Shown one piece after another: positions 22,591-34,252 of a stretch of DNA of 64,000 nucleotides. Made by a program: the position numbers and the translations under genes. The DNA comes from Sycobia sp. Sy_11 (taxonomy: Eukaryota; Arthropoda; Insecta; Hymenoptera; Epichrysomallidae), in assembly GCA_018907035.1 (NCBI GenBank), contig JACCIC010000017.1, positions 310,001 to 374,000 on the forward strand, in the 5' to 3' direction. The notes below the pieces were generated by a model. That model worked only from the letters and a program-made list of their open reading frames with translations. It was not told the DNA's origin and searched no databases. Each line of letters opens with the position of its first letter. Position 1 is the stretch's first letter.

Positions 22591-23894
22591 CTATACTACC
22601 TGAATTAACTATACAAGGGCCGACCAGATGCCCATAGATTCAGTCGAGACGCAGCACTCAGAGGAACAAGAACTCTACCAGAGGTATGTATACTTAGCGT
22701 GGCCATCAAGTGATATGGGCTAATATTCCACACGCTAATCAACACCGGAGCACTGATGACCACTGCCTTAGCCGAAATTGGCAGTATTCTGGAGAGAGGA
22801 GCTTGTCATATATATGAAGAAACGGTACTTCATCTAAACCGCGATTCACTATATATGAATAATCCTGTGAGCATGACATCTGCATATATCCATCGAGGTG
22901 GAATACACCTGTAAAAATAAAAAAAGGATTAGTAATTTCGCCATCATACTCGAGCAACTGGTGGACATCATTTTTGAGATAAGTGAAATATCAAAAATCG
23001 GCTACAGGATCCTTTTGCAAACAAGAAATTAGAACTCTAAAATTAGAGTCAATCAAATGAACAAAAAAAAGAAAAACAAAAAAAAAAAAAAAATTTTGTC
23101 TATATAAAGCAAAAATAAGTCGGAAATTTTCTTTATTTTTATTTCTTGAATCACTAGAACAAAATCTTAATTTGATTAAATTAAATAAAATTTCCGACAC
23201 TAGCGAAATAAAAATAAATATAGTTAATAACTTTAAATATACGAAATGTGCATGTATTACTGATAAATCCGTCAATGTGTATATTCATGATGATGCATAT
23301 ACATACATGAATAAAAATTGTAAATGTCAATGCCCCCCGAGTAAATAAATAATTTGAACCTAAGAAAGGCAAGGGTAATGTAAATCCGCAATTCTCAGAA
23401 ATGAATTTAGCCAGTACTACAAAATCTTTGAAAAGGAATAGTCATTCGTTATATTTCCTATTTTTTTTGTATTGTTGCTTTTATAGATTTATTTTATTAA
23501 AAAATGTACCGAAAAGAACTAACCTGGGTGCAACGTGACTTACTCGTCACGGAGCATGCGTTAAATAATATGTTACGTATACCGGTGCGTTCGCGTCTAG
23601 TGGTACTTCCTGCACGGTTAACCTCGTCACCAACTAGCCAGTCGACCGTTGATCACCGCAAATGAACAACCGACCCCCGCGGCTTTACCAGCACAGCCGC
23701 GGGCCGACGAAGCAGATGCACCGGAGGCTGCACTGTCCGATTCCACATGCGCATGGACCCCGTCACGGGAGAACTTCGATGAATTATCTATTATAAAAAG
23801 AATAGGTATTTCATCAATATTTTTTTTCCTCTTCTCCACTCAAAATACAGTACATTACATGAGCACCCGTCGCGCTCCCGAAAAAGGAGGGAGA
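22591..23894 (+). other. Probable 3' part of the decayed gypsy element, unresolved
   Basis: Follows directly after the integrase tail. No env or other domain can be recognised. A higher-GC stretch at 23.55-23.80 kb may be coding remnant. It ends in a purine tract AAAAAGGAGGGAGA (23881-23894) followed by TGCGACGACCG, which could be a polypurine tract and LTR start. Short A-rich runs and one CT-poor stretch are otherwise unremarkable. Confidence 0.3.
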
Positions 23895-24263
23895 TGCGAC
23901 GACCGAAAACATACGGTCGCACAAATTATTTCACCACACAAATAATTTAGCACACGAATAATTATTTAGCACACAAATAATCCAGCACACAAGTAATTAC
24001 GTATATAATACACCAGCACGCTACCACAAATATTATATGAGAAATAATAACTGAACACGAAAATAATTACACGAAGTTATACTGAATACTGTACACGAAA
24101 TAGTATAATATACACACAAAATCCAGAAAAGGTCGCGATGAGACTAATAAATACAGTATAATCACCGGCAAACGCGAAGAAAGAGAGAGAGAGAGAACGC
24201 AATACTTACTTTCTCTCTACCGCTAAATAAATAAATAAATACCAATAAAATTGTATATATATA

Positions 24264-24304
<41 letters not shown>
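23895..24304 (+). repeat. Possible LTR start after a polypurine tract
   Basis: Starts TGCGACGACCG right after the purine tract and has an imperfect terminal hairpin (TGCGAC...GTCGCA within the first 30 bases). A recurrent cacacaaataat word repeats several times at about 23935-23995. No matching second LTR was found. An (AT)n run ends the segment. Confidence 0.3.
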
Positions 24305-24307
<3 letters not shown>

Positions 24308-25411
24308 GATGCGGTCGGAAATTGTAAATTCGATTTAGTTTATTTTACCAAAATTTCCGTGTACACAAACACAAAATTGATAAAACTCCACTACTAACCT
24401 AATTGACTCGGAGGGGGTCCAGCCGGCTTGAAAGAAAGAAAAGGAAAAAGTGTTCGGGAAAGGGCGAGTGTGAGAAAACCACGCGTGAAATCAAATTTGC
24501 TACCACATTTTTTTTATCTTATTTACAACGTTCTTTTTTTTCTCCTGACACTTCGCTCGCACGCTCACTCACTACGTTTCCTCTCACCCGGTTCACGTAT
24601 CCGGCACGTCCCGGCCGCGTCCCGCGTCCCGGCGCGCTCGCAAAAAAAAGAAATTTTTAAGGTCCAATTTAACATGCACAAAGGAGGAAACAAAAGAAGA
24701 TCAAAACACACAGGGAGAAAGAAAGGGGGAGGCAGAATCTTGTCGCCACGCACACGCGGTATCCCGCCGAATCGTCCGTAGACTCGGCACCGGGTAATCG
24801 TTACTTACTCGATCGATTTCTGAGCAGGTGTCGATGAAGAGGGTCCCGGGAGGTGGTCGGTGTTCGTCGAGCGGCCGTCGCTCACTTATTGGTCTATGAC
24901 TCCTCGGCGAGTCACGCGGCTCTTCTTTCCTTCTTCTTCCTTGATTACCTCCTTTCCTACTTACTGTCCCTGCTGTCTAACTCTATCTTTCCAGCTCACA
25001 TTTCCAATACCCACTCTCCTCGGACTGCAAGACGGACTCTCTCTCTCTTCCGACTTTTCCTTCTTCTTTTTCTACCCTTTTCTCCACTCTATTACTTCGC
25101 CTCTCGGACTTCCACACACGACTCCTCACCGCCGACTGCTTTCTTCACCCTTTTTACTGCAAGTCTCCTACTTCTCGTTTCCGACTGGCACGACCGACTG
25201 CTCACCGCCGACTTTACCTTCTTTTTCTCTGCCTTTTTCTCCATTCTACTACTTCTCTTCTCCGACTTGCACGACCAACTGCCCACCGCCGACTGCTCTG
25301 CATCTTTTTCCGCCGGCGAAGAAGGACAGAATAAGGGGGGGAGGGTACGGCGGCGGCCGACGACGACCGACCACGATTGGGACGCACCGGATACGGCCCC
25401 CCGCATGTACA
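24305..25411 (-). mobile_element. Possible solo LTR (minus strand) with internal tandem repeats
   Basis: A GC-richer block bounded by TGTGATGCGG at the left and ATGTACA at the right, i.e. TG...CA in either orientation. On the minus strand it begins TGTACATGCGGGG and has an AATAAA-like signal close to its end, so minus is preferred. About 25065-25310 holds three imperfect copies of an 80-bp unit (tactacttctc ... cgactg-cacgac ... caccgccgact). No clear target-site duplication was seen. Open frames here are low-complexity artefacts. Confidence 0.4.
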
Positions 25412-27160
25412 AGTTGAAATAATACGATGATTAAATTTAATTGCTTATAATTGAGTGGAATTGGCTGAACTTATAATACTAATATGGAAAGTAACTTAGA
25501 AAGAAGTAACATATATTTTTTTTTTCATAGCAAATTAACTGTTTTTTTTCTTTTTTAAATATTTCAATATTTTCCTAGAAAGGCAAGATTAATTCATTGT
25601 ACTACAAATTTTTACTAGGGCGGTGCGTGTTAATATTAACGACTAAATAACATTATCCGAAAGTCATAAATTTTATGAGGAAAGAAAAAGAAAGTTATTT
25701 TATAATCACAATGAGACGATGTAATCGTACAAATTTTAATGCTTACAAAAAAAATTCAAAAATTATTTTCTTGATTCTTTGTACTCTTTAAGAAACCATA
25801 CCTTTTCGTACAGAATAAGCTTCTAAACCGACGCTTGTTCCTGTTATTAAATGAATGCTTAGTATTTGTTGTTAACTGAGCGCAAGTTTTTTTTTTTCTT
25901 TAATCAGAGGCAAAAAAATTAAATTTCATGTATCTAGTACAAGAGGTTTCCTTAATCTTTTTTGGTAAATTTGAAAATTGATAAATAATCATTATAAATA
26001 GTCATTATAAAAAAACAACTATATTATTAGATTTTCAAAGAAAAAAAAGTACAAGCGCTCAGAAAATTAGCCACTGAGATCTTCAGCCCTTTTAGAAGGG
26101 TACATACATATAACGTATTTTATCAACCTTAATAAGTCTTCCTTTCTTTCTTCGCTTACAAATTCAAGAATCGCTTTTTGTACCCTTTACAGTGTATTTA
26201 CGGTTGCATTCATTTATTACTTTCTCTGAAAAATACAAACGACCACATTAACTTACTTGTCATACTCTTATCTTTCGACTTTTTCTAGTTCAATTAATAA
26301 ATCCCAGTCTTTTACGATGCATGAGTCAATTCCTATCTTACTTTATAAATAATATAATTTATTTAGGAGTACTGATTAAACACGTCTTATTTAAATTTTT
26401 TCTTATTTACTGAATGTTGAAACGTAATATTCTATTAAAATATTGACGTGCACATGAAAAATATTTCAAGTTGTAAATCACAATCAATTTATAGCAGTAA
26501 GTGCTTTTAGAATAATGAGGAAGTTGAAAATTTCACAAAGTACTTGACATAACAGCTGTTTGTCTTCATGTTTCTAAGATAAGTTGCTGTTTTAGTAATG
26601 CTGAGTTTATAAACTCATTTTTTTTAATCATTCATAATTAAACTCTAAGTGAAAGTATCGCAATTCTACTTACTTTAATTAATATATAAATACAAATAAA
26701 AACTGATCTGAAATATTAGCTTTTTTTCAAATCATGCCTTCAAAATATTACAAGACTTTATGTATCAAAGTCAACAATCAACAATCAACAAAAAGAATCA
26801 GTATTATGCGTCAAAAAAAAAATAAAAATATCAAGTTAACAAATAGTAAAGAAAATTGTAATAAATACTGATTTACTTTTTTAAAAAAAAATACAAGTAA
26901 ACTTAAGTATAGAATCGATTTTTCATTATACATATTAAATATTTTGATCCGAAATCAGTTGTTATGTGCAAGTTTACAGTTTTATCATTCATTTTACACG
27001 TTATTTAAATGCTTTTTCATACTTTTCAAAATGCGTTTACACAAGTACATTTAAGATGATGTTTGCATAAACATTTCTTTTATTATTTCCAAAAAAAATA
27101 CTTGTTTCTCTTCTTTTATTAAAATTAAGAATTGTTGAAATCTCCTAATTCTGAATAACG
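25412..27160. other. AT-rich intronic stretch, nothing recognised
   Basis: No gene, tRNA-like fold or long repeat was recognised on either strand. Confidence 0.4.
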
Positions 27161-27616
27161 CATGTCAAAACCTTTGATCTGCAATTGCAATTTCCTTTGT
27201 ACCGATACCAGCATTCGTCATTATCCTTATTATCCTTACCCTAGTATCACCACTATTCATTTTGTGTCCTTTATTATCTATTTATGTTCACTTAATTCTC
27301 TTATTTCTTATTTTATCTCATTACTTTATCATTCGCATTTTTTTATCTTTATTTCACCACTACTCGTTACTATCACTATTCATTTGTCACTTATTATTTA
27401 TTTATGTTCACTCAAATCTCATAGGTATCACTTCATCTTTACTTTTACTTTGTCCTTTTCATCTATTATTTTTACTCTTACCTTGGCATTAGTCATTATG
27501 ATCATCATTCCCTTTAATTTATAATTATTCATTTCCCTTTCCTTTCTTTTTTTTTTTTTTGATCAAACTTTTATTCCCTTTATCATCATTTGTTATTGTC
27601 TATCATTATTTTATTA

Positions 27617-28897
27617 GGAGTGTGAATAAGTCTTTCCCGTTTTTTGTAAGAGATAGCGCCACCAATACTGTGCGAGTATTCAATGGTTACATGTCATAAT
27701 CAAAGCTTATTCATATGTCAACAATTCCATACTAACACATTAGTTAAAATTTTTTCGCATCATAAATTTTTGATATCGTGAAAATGTCGAAATTTGAGCC
27801 GAGTCGACGTCATTTGCGGGAAGTTTCACTTTATTGGTTCAATTTGAAGAAATCTGCTGCCGAGACGCATCGATTGCTTCAGGAGGCTTATGGAGAAGGT
27901 TGTGTCGATGATTCAAGTGTTCGCGGATGGTTTCGACGCTTCAAAAGCGGTGATTTCGACGTGGAAGAGAAGGAGCGTTCCGGGCGGCCGTAAATCTTTG
28001 AAGATCGAGAATTGGCGACTTTGCTTGATGAAGATTCTTGTCAAACGCAAGAAGAACTTGCTGAAGCATTGGGAGTTGACCGAACAACCATTTCCAAGCG
28101 TTTGAAAGCCATGGCAATGATCCAAAAGCAAGGAAATTGGGTGCCGTACGAACTGAAGCTGAGAGACGTCGAACGGCGTTTTTTCACTTGCGAACAGCTG
28201 CTTCAGCGACATAAAAGAAAGGGTTTTCTGCATCGTATCGTGACTGGCGATGAAAAGTGGATACGTTACGATAATCCGAAGCGAAGTAAATCATGGGGAC
28301 TACCCGGCCATGCATCATCATCGACGGTCAAGCCAAATATTCATGGCGCCAAGCTCATGCTCTGTATATGGTGGGACCAGCTAGGTGTGGTTTACTATGA
28401 GCTTCTGAAACCGAATGAAAGGATCACAGGCGAGGTCTATCGACGACAATTGATGCGTTTGAGCCGCGCACTGCGAGAAAAACGGCCACAATACTCCGAC
28501 AGGCACGACAAAGTTATTTTGCAACATGACAATGCTCGCCCACATGTTGCACCGCCGGTGAAAACATACTTAGAAACGCTCAAATGGGAAGTCCTACCCC
28601 ACCCGCCGTATAGTCCAGACGTTGCTCCGTCTGATTACCATCTCTTCAGATCGATGACGCATGGCCTGGCTGACCGGCACTTCCATTCCTACGAGGAAGC
28701 CAAAAAATGGGTGGATGACTGGATTGAGGCCAAACCGGTCGAATTTTTTCGCAACGGGATTCGTATGTTGCCAGAAAGATGGGAAAAAGTTGTAGCTAGC
28801 GATGGCCAATACTTTCAATAATTCATTTGTAACCATTTTTTCACAATAAAGGCTCAAAATTTGAAAAAAAACGGGAAAGACTTATTCACATACCTGA
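27617..28897 (+). mobile_element. Mariner element, nearly complete (copy 1)
   Basis: 1281-bp element flanked by TA dinucleotides. The left end reads GGAGTGTGAATAAGTCTTTC and the right end (reverse complement) TCAGGTATGTGAATAAGTC, so the terminal inverted repeats are imperfect only at the extreme ends and continue through tcccgtttttt. It carries one transposase gene. A sister copy with an internal deletion is at 43333-44452, nearly identical, so both jumped recently. Confidence 0.9.
27784..28821 (+). pseudogene. Mariner transposase, one nonsense codon (copy 1)
   Basis: A 346-codon frame counting the stop (345 residues, the standard mariner length) runs from ATG 27784 to TAA ending 28821. It is interrupted by an in-frame TAA at codon 70 (27991-27993). 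The sister copy has CAA there. An N-terminal helix-turn-helix region is followed by a second HTH (EELAEALGVDRTTISKRL). The catalytic triad is complete: D156 in VTGDEKW, D249 in LQHDNARPH and D284 in DVAPSDYHLF, giving DD34D spacing, the same positions as in Mos1. The WVPHEL-like motif appears as WVPYEL. The enzyme would cut and paste the element at TA sites. Because of the stop it is probably not functional, although a downstream-initiated C-terminal catalytic fragment of 269 residues is open. Confidence 0.88.
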
Positions 28898-29440
28898 TAT
28901 CATTTACCTCTGCGTTCACTTTCTTATTTATTATCAACTTTCTTCCCTCTCTTATTTATTATTTCAATGTTTTTTTTCACTTTGTCCCTTTATTCATTTT
29001 ATTCTCCTTTACTTTGTCCTCCTGAATTATTCCTTTATCTCTTATCTTTACTTAACCCCTATTCATTATTATCAACACTCATTGTTCACTCATTAATTTT
29101 TTTTATCTTTGTCATTTATGTTTTATCTTTACATTCATCACTAAACTATTTATCTTATTCATAACCCTAGTTTATCATTATTTATTTTTATCACTATTCC
29201 TATTTATTACTATTCATATAACTTTTCTTTATCCTATATTATTCATTATTTAATGTGTTATTATTGATTTTTTTCCCACTAATTTATTATTCATTTTTTT
29301 CTTTATCATCACTATCCATATTACCATAATGCCTGTTCTGTCCTCGATCATTTATTTATCCAATTTTTTTTCCTTTTTTTTTTTGTCTTGATCTTAACAC
29401 TATTTATATAACTTTTCTTTTTCTTTCTTCGTTCTCTATT

Positions 29441-29674
29441 AGTGCCTGTCGGCACGCGTCCATGCCGCGGTATAGGTTAGGCCTCCTCGCCGTTCCATCA
29501 GCCGACAGTTACGCGCGGCTCGTGGCGCAGGTAGGTAACGGAAAGGGACCGTGTCGAGCACAAGGCGCGACGGCGCGTGCGAGCGCCTTAAGGTTTTCAT
29601 CTCCGCGGGATGGCGCGCGCGTCATCTTTTTCTGGACAAGTCGGCGCGGACGCCTTGTGACTCTCCTGACAATA

Positions 29675-29677
<3 letters not shown>
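29441..29677. other. Short GC-rich block beside the gypsy insertion
   Basis: Begins tgcctgtcggcacgcg and ends ctcctgaca before an (AT)n run. Much GC-richer than its surroundings. It could be a fragment of another LTR; nothing coding is recognised. Confidence 0.3.
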
Positions 29678-29719
<42 letters not shown>

Positions 29720-29722
<3 letters not shown>

Positions 29723-30662
29723 GACGGGGAACGCAAGCACTACGTGCGCTTGCTTTCCCACGTCCCGTTGCTCTCTTTCTAGCCGTAGCCTGTAAATATG
29801 TATTTGTATATTTCCATGTATAGATGTTTATCTGTTACAGGCCGACGCACAACTACACCGGCGGAGAGGTAAGTGAGAGAGAGAGAGAGCGGGGAGTGGG
29901 GAGAGACGGCCGCGCGCGCGAAGAATTAGACAGAGAGAAAGCAGCGAGCTTTTGACACACGTCTTAACCGGTCTTCGCTCCACGCACGTTTTTTTTTGCT
30001 TTTCGTGTTTGATCGTGTACGGGAACACGCCTCGTGCTCCACGTGTTTCCCCTCTCCACGTACCTCTTCTTCGGGGAGTGTACCCGATCGGACGCGCGTG
30101 TTGTGCCACGGTATTGTGGGTGTGTGCAGTGCACACGCGCCGAGGACGAGTCCGAGCGGACGAACTGTCGTCCGACCCCGTCTCCGCGGAATAACCGCCC
30201 CATCCCGGGGTTTCTGGACGGCGACGTCACCGCCGCTCCCGGCGATGGAAGGCGCTGCTTCCGGACGAGGACGCGCTGCGGGACCAACGAGCTCCGACTC
30301 GCTGTAAGTGGCAGCCCCTTTTCTCTCTCTCTCTCTCTCTCTCTTCCCGAACTCCTCGCGCGCCGTCGCCTCGGCGACCCTCGGCCTGCGTCCCGCACGC
30401 CTCGCATATAGGCGCTGCATTATATTTTTTAGCACTGCGCTATTAAAACCTATTTAAATTTTAATTATTTTTATTTTTATTATTTCAAGTGTGCTCCATT
30501 AGCCGCCCTATCCCACGCGCAGTCCCGAACGCGATATTTCGCCCTTCGCGAACCGCCCCTCTCCCTCGTCGGAATCCTTCGGGGCTAAGCCCAGCCGGGC
30601 ACAGATTTGCAACGGCCGTGCCCGCCGTCCTCGTGCTCGAGGCGGACACGCGCACCGTTACA
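29720..30662 (+). repeat. 5' LTR of the gypsy element
   Basis: Starts TGTGACGGGGAACGC and ends CACCGTTACA. Matches 38129-39087 with scattered substitutions and small indels, including in a (CT)n run. The GC-rich centre contains splice-donor-like and CT-rich tracts. A short AT-rich block (ttttagcactgcgctattaa) at about 30427-30450 may include transcription end or start signals. Confidence 0.92.
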
Positions 30663-30674
30663 TGGCGCCCAACG
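30663..30674 (+). promoter_or_regulatory. Primer binding site (tRNA-Lys type)
   Basis: TGGCGCCCAACG directly follows the 5' LTR. It is complementary to the 3' end of insect tRNA-Lys(CTT) (…CGTTGGGCGCCA), which would prime minus-strand DNA synthesis. Confidence 0.8.
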
Positions 30675-32406
30675 CGATCTCGGGATCGCACTTTATATGA
30701 GAATATTTCATAGATCTTTATATATCTTATTACATATATACATTTTATAATATATACGTAATAATATATTGTATTATAGTGCCCCGGCGAATATTCGCAA
30801 GTGACGCGGATGCGCGAAAATAATTTAATAATTTTATTATATTGAAAATTGTAATATTACAGAGTGCGAACGCACAGCACATCTCGTGTGTTTACGTTGC
30901 GAGTTCGTAGACGTAAACACTCTCGAAGTCGGCCAAGGCCAACGGCAATTCGGCGAAAGCGGCTGAAAAGCAGCACAAATGAAATATAATGCCGAATACG
31001 GTAATATAATATTTGTGCAGTTTTTCAAGCAAAACTAATTTTAAGTTAAATAGACACATATACATTAATTTATATAATACTGATATATATATATATATAT
31101 ATATATTAATTAGATGTAACTTTAAAATTTAGCTTAAATTAAATATGTGAATTCCATCTAAGCTAAACTAAAATTAATCAATAATTAATTTTTAAGATAG
31201 CGTAATATGAAAATATAACTGATATAAACAGATTTACATTCGCCATTATAATATAATAATAAATTTTCGCCGTTACAGGCATAAGGAACATTTAGTGTAA
31301 ATTAAATATAATTATAAGTTCTCTTCTTTACACATAGTCGACTATAAATAGCGAAGTCAGCGATCTGTGTATATTCACATACACACACCAACGCGACTCT
31401 ACGCTGTACATACAGTGTACATGCGACTAACGCAAATTTTTCTTTGCTCTCAATTTAATTTGATCAAAATTGATTTTTCCCTTTGTGCTTTTCGCTTTCT
31501 GATCTTCATTTTGATATTGTAATATCTCTAATATTTTTGCAGTATAATTTTTTTTTGTTTTTCCCTTCTTTCAAAAATACAAAAACAAAATTTGTTCTTT
31601 TATAGGTGCAAAATAGAATTTTTTTTTTTAAAAATCGGAAATATTTAAAAATTTTTTTTCGAAATTCTTTTTTTTTTTTTGAAAACTAAAAATTAAAATT
31701 TTTTTTTTTGAAAACTAAAAATTAAAAATTTTTTTTTTTTTTTGAAAACTAAAATTAAATTTTTTATTTTTTTTTTGAAAACTAAAAATTAAAAATTTTT
31801 TTTTTTTGAAAACTAAAAATTAAAATTTTTTCTTTTTTTTAAAACTAAAAATTAAAAATTTTTTTTTTTTTTTTTGAAAACTAAAAATTAATTTTTTTTT
31901 GAAAACTAAAAGTTAAAATTTTTTTTTTTTTTTGGAAAATCGAGAATCCGAAAGCCGAAATAAGAATTTTGGGAAAATTTTTGGTAAATTTTTTGATAAT
32001 TTTTGAGAATTGTTGAATTCTTTTTCTCTTATATTTTCTGGTTTTTTGCGTCAGTCGCCCCTAATTTTGGCGTTTTCGCCCTCGCACTCCACTATCTCTT
32101 GAGATTGCCGGCTTTTAATTATTTGCTTTTAATTATTTAATTAAAAAGTTGTGGCTGTAACGTTCTATTTTTCTCACGTTGTATTTTTCTTTTTTTTTCT
32201 TTTTCCGTTCGACCGTTGTCTTCTTCTAATTTTCAACTGAAGAAATAAAAGTTGGCAAATCCGCCAAACGAATTTAACGACTGGCTTCAAAGCCTATGTG
32301 AGGAAGAAACAAACATAATTACAGCGGAACTAGAATTAAAAAATGAGGATTCCCCATTTCAAGGCTATACCATAAACTAGCAGGAAATTATAGCCCGGGA
32401 GATTTT
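30675..32406 (+). other. Untranslated leader of the gypsy element
   Basis: Long leader with no large frame. Keeps the block tagtgccccggcgaa near 30778, shared with the decayed relative at 19.6 kb. The last part (32250-32400) may encode the extreme N-terminus of gag in a broken frame (PPNEFNDWLQSLCEEE-like). Confidence 0.6.
31640..31935 (+). repeat. Tandem poly-T/GAAAACTAAAAATTAAAA repeat
   Basis: About eight imperfect copies of a roughly 30-bp unit, gaaaactaaaaattaaaa followed by a run of 8-17 T. Located in the gypsy leader. Confidence 0.85.
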
Positions 32407-34205
32407 GTGGAATGCGAGAGTGACAGTGATAGTATAAAAACACGCGCGCGCAGAGATAAAAATCTGTTAAAGATAATCGTCACCTCGACAATGCGCGACG
32501 CAACAAAGACTTATATTTTGGATCGAATGGAAGCGACGTACGCCGAACAAGCGGACGAATCAGCTGACATACAGCAGGCTCGGGAAATTTACCGGAGCAC
32601 AGATCAAAGAAATAGCACAATAGCTGTCGATCACCAAATACAAAATCTGATCGACTTCAATTTGGCTGAGATGAACAGGCTCGAACCGCTCGCATGGAGC
32701 ACTGCCAACGAATCGCCGATTCAGGCAGCCACCACGAGCGTAACTACGCCTCCCGACTCGGGTGTCACGAATGACACCACACGTCGAGCCCAAGTCGCAT
32801 CTCAGGCGACGAATACAACAGTCGAGCCTCAACCGACTGACCTCGAAAACAATGTAAACCTTCGTCAGGGATTACATGGCCTGCAAAATATGCTGCAAAC
32901 TTGGATGCAACACCAAAACTGCACTGTCCAAGATTTGCAGCAGAGACAAAGTGAGATGCACGCTACGCTAGCTAGCATCCAGCAGCAGCTGCAGAAATCG
33001 GCGCGACGCGACCGTGTCACTTTCTAAGACACGTACGATCTGCAATACTTGGAAAGTGACAAAAACCTCAACAATAATAGGTTTGTAGGGTCGACCGGCG
33101 AGCCTACGTTTTCGGCTCCTTGCCACCCTCGGTACCAAGGGCCTGGAAGGGGGGGCATCACATGGATCGAGATGTGATGAGCTCGCCCGCGAATATAACG
33201 CGATCAACGCTGTCAAGCACCTTGGCCCAGCGCACGGATATTGGTAAGACCGTGCGCCAATAAAAATTAGATTCAATGGTGCCAAGGGGAAAAGTGTACA
33301 AGAATTTCTGCAAAGGATCGTGGAATGTCGTAGGTTGACACCGCTCACGGACGAGGACATGCTCAATGCCATGACGGAGCTCCTCGACGGTGTCGCCCTG
33401 CATTTGTACGGTCTATCCCGGAAAGACTGGACCACGTGGCAAGAGTTCTGCCACGCAGCCCGGAGCTGCTACGGCGTCGATCGACGCTTCCAAGCTGAGC
33501 TAATCAGCGAAGCGCAGCGGCGTACGCAGGCGAAACGCGAGCCAACACGTGACTACGTGTTTTGTTTGTTAACGATTCTCAATCGGTTCGATGAACCATG
33601 GTCGGACGACAAACAATTCGCCCTGATCTACCGTAATCTACTCCCGGAGATACTGAAGTTAGTTCCGCGGGAGAAGATTACGAGCGTCAATCGGCTAATC
33701 GAGCTTGCTCGAGAGGCCGAATGCGTCCTCGATGCGGAGCGAAATTATAAGCCACCGCGGTCACTTGAGGACTGCATAATGCCCGAAGTGGCCTTCCATG
33801 CAGGCAGACACGTCTCGAACGCACCCGAAACCAAGGATCGCGGCCGTGGACGTGAAGCCGCCCAACTTGAAAGCTCTGGTGCGAGAAGTTTTGCAAGAGA
33901 CTGGCTTTAGAGCCACCTCACCTGATTTAGAGGCGCCAGGCGTCCCAGCCCTTATCCCGAAGAGGAGCGGTCGCGATTCACGCCCGAGGTCGCCGCGTAC
34001 AGGAAAAACCACAGCGTCGACCTCACCTAAGTCGGAGAGGAAGCCCTCCTTCAAAGGAAAGCTGGTGCACGAGCCCCTCAGTGACAAGAACAAAGGTCGG
34101 ACAGCAGGTCCTGATCCGCGGTTCTTGTGCTGGGGCTGTAGTTGGCCTGGCCACACCTTGCGCAGCTGTCCCGAGTGTTCGGGAAATGCGAAAAAGGGCG
34201 AGTAA
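32407..34205 (+). pseudogene. gypsy gag, broken by stop and frameshifts
   Basis: The N-terminal part is open at 32407-33027 and ends at a TAA (33025-33027). The decayed relative at 19.94 kb has a sense codon there. Continuing, the frame shifts at a G-run near 33149-33156 and again near 33260, where alignment with the relative shows one base missing. A capsid-like segment (NGAKGKSVQEFLQRI, then LLDGVALHLYGL) is open in the next frame to about 33800. The last part switches frame again and carries a zinc knuckle CWGCSWPGHTLRSC (C-x2-C-x4-H-x4-C) near 34126-34167. The structural protein would package the RNA. With this many breaks it is not made as one chain. Confidence 0.75.
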
Positions 34206-34252
34206 TTGAGGTCCGACTCGCCCCTACGCTCCGTGAGACCTCTGAAGATTAG

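Larger units (their letters stand above)
27161..29440. repeat. T-rich cryptically simple region (interrupted by the mariner)
   Basis: The + strand is dominated by T with recurring TTTATC, TTATTCATT and CTTTATC words at 27200-27615 and again at 28900-29440. Purines are strongly under-represented. The mariner at 27617-28897 has inserted into it. Open frames are Leu/Ile/Ser-rich artefacts. Confidence 0.55.

Noticed and set aside
24403..25422. Several overlapping 100-190 codon frames in the GC-rich block
   Set aside because: Frames overlap on both strands, are Ser/Leu/Phe- or Lys/Arg-rich from CT/GA tracts and tandem units, and fit an LTR rather than a gene.
27162..27524. 120-codon Leu/Ile/Ser frame
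   Set aside because: Lies in a T-rich cryptically simple region; composition alone explains it.
29828..30713. Many open frames on both strands in the gypsy LTR
   Set aside because: The same frames recur in the other LTR and overlap in all phases; GC-rich LTR sequence has few stops by composition.
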